Program-made: the position numbers and the translations under genes
The notes under the pieces: generated by a model
What the model was told of the DNA's origin: nothing
The model's database searches: none
What the model saw: the letters and a program-made list of their open reading frames with translations, nothing else
DNA from: Chloranthus sessilifolius
Lineage: Eukaryota > Streptophyta > Magnoliopsida > Chloranthales > Chloranthaceae
DNA length: 64,000 bases
Assembly (NCBI GenBank): GCA_021018995.1
Contig: CM037591.1
Coordinates: 73,621,901-73,685,900, forward strand
Direction of reading: 5' to 3'
Part shown: piece by piece, positions 23,931 to 34,539 of the stretch
Position numbering within the stretch: position 1 is the first letter of the stretch
Layout: every line of letters begins with the position of its first letter

Positions 23931-24335
23931 ATTTTGATAGGTTGAAGAGGCTTTCGATAGGTTGAAATTGAGTACTTTGGTCCTTTCACTAAGATTCAGG
24001 ATCCTATCGAAAGGTTTCAATAGGTTATTCCTACCATTAGAGCTTCAGCATTTGCAGCCTTCATTTGATGCTTTCGATAGGTTGAAGGATCCTTTCGACA
24101 GGTTGAGCTCTTACGTAATTGATTTCGATAGGTTCTCAGACTTTTCAGTAGGTTCTCAGACTTTTCGATAGGTTATGTTCAAGCTCAAGCAACCATTTGA
24201 TAGGATGCTCCCTTGTTGTTTCCGACTGCACGATAGGTTCTGGATCCTGTCCAATTCTCCCCATCTTCACGATTTCTTCCTTTTTCAGCCTTCAGATCCT
24301 ATTGATTGGTTGCAATAACCTATCGACAAGTTGTT
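23931..24335. repeat. Cluster of TTTCGATAGGTT repeats in A
   Basis: Eleven or twelve copies of TTTCGATAGGTT or close variants, in both orientations, at irregular 15-60 base spacing, for example at 23951, 24071, 24122 and 24161; reverse copies occur near 24004 and 24318. The cluster lies between gag and the promoter of the second gene. Variants fall mainly at CG. Confidence 0.7.
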
Positions 24336-24619
24336 TTTAGCCTGTCTTTCCTTTTTTCAATGCTGCTTTATTGTAGCTACCTGCCCCAAGTGGGCATTGG
24401 TGTGGGGCCCTTCTGTGTGCCATAGTTGGGTCAGAGCTGTGGTGAGAGATGGACCTTCTTGTGGAACACTTTAGGGTGGATTTCTGTACTATGACTGCTT
24501 ATTACTACTATCTACAAAATATGCTCAATAAGCACTTATTAGTCTATTCACAGGTCTATAGAAGGTCAGGTTAAAGGGTGAAAAATGACACTTTTTACTG
24601 ATTAACAAATGCCTTATGG

Positions 24620-24822
24620 GTGTTCTACGCGAGAAAATTTCCTGAAGCATATCAAGGTCTCGCGCACTCCAGCCAAGGCCTCAGCTCCACGAAAGGCACT
24701 GTGAGGTAGTTTGTTCTACTATGCGATCGAACCTTTCACGGACTCATAAGCCATCTGCGTGACAATCCTACTCCGCGAGACCCTTAAGCCAACTCCGCAA
24801 ACCACGAGATTTACTCTATAAA
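24620..24822 (+). promoter_or_regulatory. Internal promoter of A: CGCGA-type motifs and TATA box
   Basis: Motif words TACGCGAGA, GTCTCGCGCAC, CTCCACGAAA, CTGCGTGACA, CTCCGCGAGA and CTCCGCAAAC lie at 24627-24805, and TATAAA follows at 24817-24822. A pyrimidine-rich leader follows, with a possible splice donor (TTGGGTAAGC, near 25050) and acceptor (CTACTTAG, near 25140) before the reading frame. The order motif cluster, TATA, CT-rich leader repeats the layout of the LTR. Confidence 0.6.
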
Positions 24823-25195
24823 CTCAGCGAAACCCCCTCATTTGCTTCATTTTCTCTCTCTGCCCTAGCTCTCTCTGCCCAAAAGCGAGCCCCTCTTTCT
24901 CTATTTTACTCTCCACAGCTTGAGCCACTCCATCTGAAGCTTTTTCCTCTCACAGTTTTGCTCCCCAGCTATTCCTGGTTACTTCGAGTATAGTTTGGGG
25001 GGATTTAAGCCACTGTGCACATTTATACGTGGAACCCTAGCTCGCATTGGGTAAGCTCTGCAACTCTCCCTCTGCGCTTTGATTAGTTTAGTAAATTAGA
25101 GAGAGAGAAGGTGAATTATGATATTTTTGGTGCCTACTTAGAGTAATCTACATTCTCTGAGATCTGTGAGCCCTGTTTTGAGAATTAGAGCACCT

Positions 25196-27874
25196 ATGGC
25201 CAAAAGTTCAAAATTCATTGATACATTGGTGGCTATGTTAAACCCTGCTCCTAGTGGTAGCCTTGTGGCCACTAGGAAATCTAGAAGGATTGCAGAGGCC
25301 TCCATATTGGAGACCTCTGAGGTACCCTCCCCTGGTGCTGAACCAATAATCTCAAAGAAAAAAAATAAATATGCCCCAAAGAAGAGGGCCAGAGAGCACC
25401 CACCTACTGAGGGCCCTGAAAAATCAAACAAGAAGTAGAAAAAGGGCAAGGTTGTGACCCCTGAGGTTGTGAAGGAAGAGAATACTGAATACCTCATGGT
25501 CACTTCTGAGTTTGTGTTGGCAATTCCGCTGGAGGTAAAAAGTATTTTTGATAAAGCCTACTTTGAGGAGCTACCAGAGACCTCTACCTCCATTGAAGGC
25601 AACTCTGCTGCCACTGTTGAGACCCTCATGCAGCTGGTGTTCCCAAGATTAGTCAAATTGTTTTATCAAAATATGAGGTTGAGGATTGGTGATGATGGGA
25701 ACCCAGCACTACTGGTACTAATTGATGATTTTGAAATGTTGTTTAACTAATCTGACATTGCAAGGGTACTAGGAATACTAGTTGGGTATGACCCTAAGTT
25801 TGGCTTGGCACCTCCCCTAACTGCCACCATTACAGAGATAGTCAGAGAACTAATTGGAGGAATCATGGCTTCAGGGGACTCAATCAGGAAAAGAGATCTG
25901 CACCCCAACCTCAGATTTATGGATGGGGTGCTGAGGAAAAATGTGTTTTGCTCGGGTCATGAGCAAGAGAGGAGGTCCCCCATAGCTGATGCCCTTCTCT
26001 CATTTCACATAAACCACTACTTAGATGCAACCAAGTTAGTTTTTAAAGGGATTAAGGACTTGTGAGAGAAAGTGAAGGTTAACAAGAAACCGCAAGCCCT
26101 TCCCTACTGCAGGCTAATTATTACATTGCTGAAAGATGGGAAATAACCCTTCAAAAGGGAGGAAGAGACAGTGGCCCTGAACCCCAAAAATAGTGGAAAG
26201 AAATAATGGGGTATCAGTGGCACAATGATGAGAAAGAGGGAGAAGAGGAAAAAATTATTGAGAGAAGCACCATTGAGGCAATGACCTCTCTTGGGCCAGC
26301 CAGGCCACCAACCTCTACACCCATTGCCCCACCACCTCCATCCTCATCCCAGCCCTCACAGCCCCACACAAGCCCAATATCCTTACCTGTGCCACCCCAG
26401 CCCATATCCATCATGGCCACCTTATCCACTACTACACCCTTACCCCCTTTTTCAGCCCATACCATCCCACCTATATAAGTTGCCTACACTAAGAAAAGAA
26501 AACTCTCAAAAGGCACAACCCCCATAGCACCCCATCCCACCTACACTTCCCAAACCATTCCAATCCCTGATACCACCTTCATTCTAGACCCAATTCCCAC
26601 AACCTATCCACCAGAACCCCATACCTTTGACACCCCCTAACAGTCCATTGAGACTTCCCCACCTTTTGTACCTATCCCTAGTGAGCCTGTAGACCAATCC
26701 ATTCCCTTATCCCATGATAGTGAGCCATTTTCAGGAGAGAAATTTTCCACTATGATGTCTACTATCCTAGGAGACATCAACCTTGAGTATACACCTCTCC
26801 CAGACTCACCTCCCTCACCATACTTTACACCACCATAGGCCACTACCTTCACTCATAGAACCTCATCTCTCTTCCAGCCAGTTTCACCCATCCAACTCAC
26901 ACCCAATACCATACTAGACCTCTTACCCTAAATCCTACAACTCCTATTGTCCCTCCAATCACAAATGTTAACCAATACCCAAACCCAATCATCCATAGAA
27001 ACATATATTAATTTTCTAACCTCCACCCTCCAAAACCAGACCTCCATAGAAACCAGCCTACAAGCCATCGAATCCACCTTAGCCACTTTACCCCAACCAT
27101 CACATTCACCCACTATCCCTACCTCCCAACCTTTACCTACTCCACCCCTTTCCACTTTCACTGATGCCATTACCCAAACTGAGGATGAACCTATTCCAGA
27201 GAGCCCACCTGCTGGAACTACCTCTGATGCTATGACAGATGTGGATGACCTAATACCCATCTCCTCCAAGTCAATCCAAACAGACTCGGATCTGGAGCCC
27301 CACCCTGAGCCTCCACACACCATTCCCCAGCCCACCGACCTTTCATTCTTAGCTGGCCCTTCTTCAACTGAGGACCTCCCCTTAATTCTTGCCTCTTCTT
27401 TTCCCAGTCCTCCATACTCCACCTCCTCCTTGCAATACAGTCCCATCCTTACATCAAAAGGGATGTGATTAAAGGAATGACTATTCTTAGAATGTCCTAT
27501 GAAGCACAGATTCAGCGCCTAAAATGGAATACCGAATAGCTGCTCAGGGACATAGGGAAGGGCTGGAAATAAATGTTACGTCTACATAAAGCCCAAGAGA
27601 GTTTGGCTGCAAAAGAGAAACTCAATGCTGAACAAGAAAAAATGGCTGCTGCAACAGAAAAGTTGAGAGCTGATGCATTAGAGAAAAGGTTGACTGCCTC
27701 TAAGGAAATCAGGGCACTCTTTATTGCCCTAGCTGAATTGGTTGAACAAAAGGCTGAAATCCTTGAGAGGCAACTAGCTGTAGAAATTGGGAGAGTACCC
27801 CCACCAGCAACTGTACAGCAGAAGAAAGACAAAGGAAAAGGGGTTAAAATTAAGAATGAACCAGCTGACCCTTA
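25196..27874 (+). pseudogene. Second gene of element A (putative plant transposon protein domain, proline-rich, coiled coil)
   Basis: The first ATG reads MAKSSKFIDTLVAMLNP, followed by a basic stretch (KKKNKYAPKKRAREH, a likely nuclear signal). A central domain (about 25600-26150) has FYQNMRLRIGDDGNPALLVL, then RSPIADALLSFHINHYLDATK and LPYCRLIITLL. This fits the family Pfam calls putative plant transposon protein, recalled from memory. Next come a long Pro/Thr/Ser-rich part (26280-27470) and a coiled coil (27573-27800, AAKEKLNAEQEKMAAATEK) with a Lys-rich end. It occupies the env-like position of Athila elements but shows no signal peptide or membrane span. Broken in several places. Confidence 0.6.
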
Positions 27875-29810
27875 GATGGTTAGCATAGTGCACATGTTTT
27901 GAGTTAGGAGTAGTGTCTTGTAAATACATTTTTTAAGATAATGAACTTTCTTTTTATTACTTTTGTGTACCTATTACTCTGTTTAATTTTTGTTTGTTTG
28001 TTTGTATGTTTGTTAATGTGTTGTGTGTCCATTTCTTGATTTTCTCTGCTTTAGTGTAGTGTTTTAGGTATCTCTGTTTGTTCACTGCTGCACACCCATT
28101 GCCCTTTGAATCAGTGAGGACACTGCTCCTCATAGGATTGGAGGTGTGATAGGTTCTGCGAATAGAATAGTTAACCTAAGTGTAGCACATTGAAGTGGGT
28201 AAGACAGAAATAGAACCATGTTCACGTAAGGATCATTAGAAAAATGAGAAATTTAAAATTTGGCAGACCTTTAGGCATTACAAGCTTTTAAATTTTAACT
28301 TTTTCATTATGTGAACACCAAGTAAATAGACCTGTATCAGTACTGAGTGAATCATTAAAGAGAGAAAAAGGTAAGGACATACTTAAAAGTTCAATGGAAG
28401 GCCATAACCAGTGAGAGTTGGGCCTACAAATTTTCCTTTGAGGAGTGACTGAGGCAATTCTTCTAGCTCTAAGGACTGGCTGAGGCAATGCCCTCAGTAG
28501 AAGTTAGGCACCTCCAAGTTAAAACAACTGACAACACTCATGAAACCTAAGAAAGGATCAAGGCCTTCTCTTGGACAGTTTGAGCTTAAACAGACCAAAT
28601 CCTAATCAGCTACCCTTGTGCATGCACTTGTTGAGCCTTAATTTCTAATTTTCTTCAAAATACACCTGAGTACTTGCACTTGAACCTATGGACCTGACTC
28701 AAACCTACCCTCACTCTGAGAATTCAGAAGGTAAAGTAAAGGAGGAGCTGAAGATAGACAAGATAAGGTCAACATTGGGTGAATGGAGAAGAGATACCTA
28801 AAGTTGAGTAGTGTCACAACTGAGGAAAGAGGTGGCAAGTCACAAAAAAATAAAAAAAAAATAAAACAAAAATAGACAGAAAAATGCAAGAAAAGAAAGA
28901 AAAATAATAATGAAGAGGAGTGAGAGAGGAGTCAAGAGGAACAGTTCATTGGAAAAATCATAATGAATAGGAGAAGCTGGCCACTTCAAGTCTGAAAATT
29001 TTGAAAGAAAATGAAAGGGACTGAACTACAAAGAGGCGAAGTCATGAATCACCTCCTTCACTTACTGATTTCTCAACTTTGAATCCCTTTTCAACCTTAC
29101 ATTTTTTATAACCCAATTCATAAGCCACATTACAACCCAGCTAAAAGACCTTATGATCCAAAGTTAAATGAGCTATCATGAAGAGACAAGGAGTTGTCCA
29201 ATCTATGGTAAGGACCTGCCAATGATGTTGTGACTTAAATGCTTGGCCTATGCTCATGCTTACAGACCCATTTGGGGGCTGTAACTGCTCTTGAGCTTGA
29301 GAGAAAATGAAACCCTCCAGATCCCTTGTGAGAGTATGCCCTGGTGAGCATTGGGTCTGATGTTGAATGTATTAGACATGGCCTATAACCTGATTTTTGA
29401 ATTAATGATGAGCTCAGTGCCGATATACATGTCTTGTCCCCCTTGTTGTGAGCTAATTGGGAATATTGTGCACTCAGGTAGAGTGTATGATAATTAAATG
29501 TCTGTACTTTTCATGTCCAAATTCCTCACATTTTTATTGAATCAAAGGTGAATTGATGCTCTGTTTCTTGATAGCTGACGTGAGAATGTTGCACCTTTGT
29601 TAACTGTTTCATTGAGAAGTTTATGGGTATCTTCACTGAAAACCCTCAGGAGACTTCACTCCTCCACTAGGGATCACCTAGGGGTCTAAAAGGCTTGGTA
29701 CATATGCTGAATGTATCCATGCTCCCTATGAAAGTGACATTTCAATTTTTAGAGTAATCGTTTTAATTTTTCCTTTGCTCAGGGACTAGCAAAGATTAGG
29801 TTTGGGGGTG
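27875..29810 (+). other. 3' untranslated region and polypurine tract of A
   Basis: About 1.9 kb with no supported gene; A-rich near 28845-28910. The last 190 bases align with 150-339 of element D. The polypurine tract TTTGGGGGTG at 29801-29810 directly precedes the 3' LTR and primes second-strand DNA synthesis. Confidence 0.7.
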
Positions 29811-31558
29811 TGTTATGCACTAAAAAGTACCACTTTTTACCTCTTAACCTAGCCTTTGATGGACCTTGAAGCCCACTAATAAACATTTGTTAAGTATGTT
29901 TTGCATTTAGTAATAAAATGTGCAGCTTAATACAAAATCCTGCCTTTTTGGCCCAATGAGAGAGAATACAAGCAAAGATGATAGCTGAGCCAAACTCTAA
30001 TGGAACACCTTGGTAGTGCTCACCATGGTGACTCACTGTTGCTGATCATCATTGACCTAAAGTCTAGCAGATGATTGAAGTCAGCTGAGAAGGAAGGATG
30101 CTGCAATAGCAGTAAGTATAGTGCAGCAGAGTGTTAAGAAACAGACCTCACAGAGTTTAGAAGCCTCCTTGTGAAGCTAAAGATGCAGTGGAAGAAGCTT
30201 TCACGTAGATAGGCCGCGCAGTCAAGAGGAGAGCTGTAAAGACATCGTGAAGATCTTGCAGTGTAAAACCTTCAAAATTCGTGGTCGCGAAGCTCTCGCG
30301 GAGATCAAGCGTCAAGGCAACCACACGAAGAACCCAATGAGTCAATATGCATAGAGAACAAAAAGTCACCTCGCAGAGTTCTCGTATGGCCCTGGAAGAG
30401 AGAGACGCCCAGAATTCCCCTCGTGCAGATTTCGTGCACTCTGGAGCCTTACAAGTTACTAGGCGAGTGCACCAGCCCACCTATGCAAGTACTTAGCGAG
30501 AGAGAGCTCCTAAAGCTCTACTGCGTGAAACACCTTGGCTCTCCAAATTATCTCCGTGACAGCACTGCGACGCGAAGTAACTGTGTGATTCACTAAAGGT
30601 TTATTGCGTGAATGAGCCATTTCCATCAACCAAAGGCAACTCTGCGAAAGAAAAGCAACTGCACGAGTAAACTAAAATAACTGCCAGTCCCGTGAAGCAT
30701 GGGCTCTCCACTTCTCAGTTTAACTCAAGGACCTTTTGGGAATTTCCCAAGGCTAGGGCACACTTCTCGAGGCACATATTTTGAAACACACTTCCCAAGG
30801 CATTCAAGGGTTGTAACAGTGCCACGTCTTCTAGAAAAATTAGGGTTAATCTCTTTAGAGCCAAGGCCGTTTTGACAAAGTATATAAGCTCTACTTAGAG
30901 TTTATTATTTTTATCTTTCCTTCATCCTCTGTCGGCTGAGAGCTCTAGTAGGCTAGGGTTAGGGTTTGATCACCTTTTTTTCCTATTTCTCTTCTCTCTT
31001 AGCTCAGCACTTGCGGGCTAATCCCCCTGTAAGCAGCTAGGTCTAGTTTTGTTTCAGTCTTGTAATAGATTTTTGTCTACATTGGGATTGTGGATGAGCA
31101 GTTATGTATGGGCTGTAGTCAGGAGATAGTTCATTATAAGTTTTGCTATTATCAATGAACTATTGTTTTAATGCTTAATCAAATCTATATATCTTATGAT
31201 TTCTTTAGATGTTTATAGGATCCATGTATTTGGGATTAGCCCATTCAGTTTCTAGTCGGTCTATTGTTTACCATCTGATTTCCCTTGGTTTACTAGACAC
31301 ATGGAAAGTAATGATGGATCTGTAGTGAGATCTAGGGAGCTCGGAGGCCTGCAGAACAATGTGGTTGCAACAGTTTTTATGTTCTTTCTCAGGCCTCTGT
31401 GGGATGGACAAACCAATGGGATACCCCGTGACCATTCAAATGGATAGAGTATAGCCCTAAGGTTGTGTCCATCCACATGTTTGAGAAGGATTCTTCTCCC
31501 CTACACATGAGCTTCTAGAGCCTTGTGAGGAGGTTTGTACAGTAATTGGCTCCCCTCT
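29811..31558 (+). repeat. 3' LTR of element A, left part
   Basis: Starts TGTTATGCAC like the 5' LTR and carries the same CGCGA-type cluster (30145-30710) and TATA word. It is interrupted after GGCTCCCCTCT by element B and resumes at 53020; the interrupted word matches the intact 5' LTR at about 19187-19195. Confidence 0.9.
31554..31558 (+). repeat. Target site duplication of element B, left copy
   Basis: CCTCT, repeated at 53020-53024 directly after the 3' LTR of B. Only one copy stands at this site in the 5' LTR of A (CCCTTTGTTC there, with one difference). Confidence 0.85.
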
Positions 31559-31982
31559 TATAGACCCAAATTTGGCCCAAGGCCCGATCGAAACACCTTT
31601 CGAGAGAGGTGCAATTCTAAGCTTTTGATGACATGTATGGAACCTTTAGGAACCCCCCTACAACCCTTAAGAACCTTTCCAAACCCTTAGAAATCACCCT
31701 AGATCCCTTAGGAACCCGACCCAAACCTTTAGAAATCAATCTTGACCCTTAGAACCCGTTCTGAACCTAAACCTAACCTTATCAAGTAAATGGTTGAGGA
31801 GAGGTGCACCAGAACTAGCTATGGCCCTTTACTATGATCAAATCTCATATCATTGAAAATTAGAGGTCGTCAGCTTTCCAACGGTCTAAGAATCGCCCCA
31901 ATCGGAGGTATACATCAAAAGATACGGCAAACCAAGCCCATAGGGCATAAGAGTTAAATTAAGTGGGCTCCCCTAAGGGTTT

Positions 31983-32088
31983 GGCGCAACTAATAGTTGT
32001 GCCATTGATAATTTTACCTGGCCCAACTATTAGTTACGCCAGGCCACTTCTCCTAGGATTTAAGCTTGGCGCAACTAATAGTTGCGCC
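31983..32088. promoter_or_regulatory. Three B-type palindromes in the 5' LTR of B
   Basis: Copies at 31983-32003, 32020-32040 and 32068-32088. The last is perfect: arms GGCGCAAC and GTTGCGCC around TAATA. They lie 350-450 bases upstream of the TATA box. Confidence 0.8.
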
Positions 32089-32431
32089 AGTATTAATTAT
32101 GGACCCTATCCTCGCGAGCTAACTTCCAGACATTGTTTAAACATTGTGTTACTGTACATTTGTACCTCTGAATTTTGCCCTGAAAATCGTGATTGGGGTT
32201 TGACTTGTTGACCACCTTAACCTTTGGGGTGTGTTTTACTTATTTTGTTGCACCCATTCCCTACCTATTTGCAACCCTTCAAGTGGCTTAAGGCCTCATC
32301 CCATCATCCACCATTGAAGGACTTTCTCACATATTTCAAGGCTCCAAAAACCCTAGAAAACCTTAGATTTGATATTACCTAATTGCTAAACCCATTTAGC
32401 TCCTAAGTGATCTCCTAATCCACCCATTTCC

Positions 32432-32440
32432 TATAAATAG
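32432..32440 (+). promoter_or_regulatory. TATA box in 5' LTR of B
   Basis: TATAAATAG after CCCATTTCC; conserved in the 3' LTR of B (52299-52307) and in the LTR of C (54014-54022). Confidence 0.7.
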
Positions 32441-33164
32441 AGACTCCCACCCCTTGGTTTAAGGGTTGAGAATTTTTCTTAAGAGAAAAAGAGCTCAAAG
32501 TGAAGTTTTTCCTCCCTTTTGTGCACCATTTTTCATCTAAATTCCAGAATTCCAAAACCCCTTTCCTAGCTTGTTCTTACATCCAAAACCCTTAGCCTAG
32601 GTGTGTGTGATCCTCTAGCCTCCCTTCTCCACCTCTTAGCTTTAAGTCTTAGGATTTAGAACCCTATTACACACCATACAAAGCCTTCAAGAGTTCATCA
32701 AAGCAAGCCACTTAAGGCTCTCCTACGGTGCTACAAGGGCCTGAGGGCTCCGACTCTCCCCTTTCTTCTCCTATCTCTTTCTAGCTGCCTCCATCCTCCC
32801 ATTTTTGCTGTTATGCCGCCGACGTTTTGGTAGGAATGGAGGGGCACAAATAGGATTCTAAGCCCTTTTGGGCAAGAGGAAGCTATTTTCTTCTCTTTTA
32901 CTTCATTTTATTTTTGGCCACTAGTAGAGGCCGCGTTAAGCGGGTTGATCGGGTGCCTAACACCTTCCTGATCAATAACCGAAGCCCCTACCCAAGAGCC
33001 TTTGGTGTGGATCAGATTTAGAGTCATATTTTTAGCACTTCGGTGCTCATAAAAATGAACTAGGTATCCCGGGACACCGAAAGTTCCAGGTTGCGACTCT
33101 ATATTTTTTCGATAGAGAGCGCATTGTCACGACGGGATCGTCTCGGATCCCACGGTTGCACATA

Positions 33165-33182
33165 TGGTGACTTTGCTAGGGA
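33165..33182 (+). promoter_or_regulatory. Primer-binding site of element B
   Basis: TGGTGACTTTGCTAGGGA, two bases after the LTR. It is close to TGGCGACTCTGCTGGGGA, the site common in Tat-lineage elements, which from memory pairs with tRNA-Arg. Confidence 0.75.
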
Positions 33183-34539
33183 GAGCTTGTAGAGCTTCTC
33201 CGTGAAATTTGGCCCTTTATTTTTTATTTTTCACAAATCATTTTTGCTATTTTTTTCACTGTTTTTAAAATTTTCTCACCCCTACTTTTCCGTCATTTAC
33301 GTGTCTTATCCGATTGGCGGGCCTACATGCGCATTGTCCTTTAAATTTCTTTACTTTTTTGTCATTTGAAGTGCCTTAGCCAATCCCAGGCCTACTTTAG
33401 TATTGTCGTTTAATTTCCTTACTTTCCCGTCATTTAAAGTGCCTTAGCCGATTGGCGGGCCTACTTGTACAAGCATATTCCAACAGTGGATGCCGGCCCG
33501 TAGTGGCGGCACAAGGTCATCACCCCGGGTCTTTGAACTAAAGAAAACTTCCAAAAAAAGAGAAAAGCTTTGAAAAAAATTAAAATTGAACTATGTTAGG
33601 GAGCTTAATTAATTTGTTTTTATGGGATAGATTTTAAAAGGGTGGGGATTGGGCAAACACACAAATACTCGGGTCTTAGTATAGCAGTAGCCCCTAGTGG
33701 TGATGATCCATAAAAGTCTCAGCCCACCTAGTATCTGAGAAGGCGCTTGCGCTGGAGGTATATCAGGTGGGTTTCCATTCCAAAGCTTAAAACTCTTGGG
33801 GTGCGCGCTAGCGAGTTATACCGGACTCAAACCCTTTAGGTGCGATGAGGAGAGAATCAATCACCAAAAAATAGCTTAATTCCCGAAAGCCTAGCTTCCA
33901 TAAAAACCAAAAAAAGAGACTCATTTTGGGCTGATGTCTCTGCTATTATACATTCTGGAACACCATTTTTTGTCTGGCGCAAGTATTAGTTACGCCAGTA
34001 TAAAAAAATTGGAATTTATAATTGGAGCAACTAATAGTTGCGCTAGCTTTAAAGTCCAAAGTTTTACCTTGGCGCAACTAATAGTTGCACCAGTGTAAAA
34101 AAGGTGTCCTGCAAACTGGGCGCATGTATTAGTTGTGCCAGGTCTGTTTAACACCACACCAGCCCGAATCTGTGGCCTTTTTCACCTCCCGAGTCCCCCG
34201 ATCAGTGTGTTTAGTGCCTTGCTTGGGCCTCGCCATCTCCGACACCCAATATGCCCTCGCCGGTCAAAAGAGGGCAACTTCTTTTTGGCCCATCCCAAAG
34301 GATTGGGTTGTTTGCCTCAATTTCTGTGCCTTCAATAGATCGAAGGTTCTCCTTTGATTCTTCTAAAGCACGTCGGAATCGTAGCCACGAGACTTGAATT
34401 AGGGTACGAGTGCCACCCGAGAAGGGAATTCTAAGGCCTCGGAACCTTTGTTTTTAAAAAAAATTTCTATAAATTTTTTTTTTTTTTAAATCAAAATCAA
34501 ATCAAAAACCAAAAAAATATAGGTTGTGGTGTCGGCACA
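33183..34539 (+). other. Leader of element B
   Basis: Non-coding leader between primer-binding site and gag. Bases 33270-33470 hold a threefold imperfect repeat around GTGCCTTAGCC or its variants with GGCGGGCCTAC (near 33305, 33380 and 33440). A B-type palindrome cluster lies at 33976-34139. A poly-T run is at 34475-34487. Confidence 0.6.
33976..34139. promoter_or_regulatory. Four B-type palindromes in the leader of B
   Basis: Copies at 33976-33996, 34024-34044, 34071-34091 and 34119-34139, spaced 47-48 bases, close to the 47-49 base spacing of copies elsewhere in B. The second has arms GAGCAAC and GTTGCGC around TAATA. The corresponding part of C lies outside the window. Confidence 0.75.

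Larger units (their letters stand above)
31559..33162 (+). repeat. 5' LTR of element B
   Basis: Runs from TATAGACCCAAATTTGG to GGTTGCACA. Three palindromes lie at 31983-32088 in U3, and TATAAATAG at 32432-32440 is the likely TATA box. The R-U5 part ends with ACCGAAAG and a GGATCCCACGGTTGCACA end that is also recognisable, reversed, at the right edge of the window (element G). Confidence 0.9.

Noticed and set aside
26214-27446. Long minus-strand open frames in element A
   Set aside because: Complement of the proline-rich part of the second gene; low complexity, no domain.
25196-27874. Second gene of A as a true envelope gene
   Set aside because: No signal peptide, membrane span or cysteine pattern; basic, proline-rich and coiled-coil features point to an intracellular protein.
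31983-32088. Palindromes as small inverted-repeat transposons or transcription terminators
   Set aside because: They lack target duplications and an interior, recur only at fixed places of the elements, and have no T run after the hairpin.
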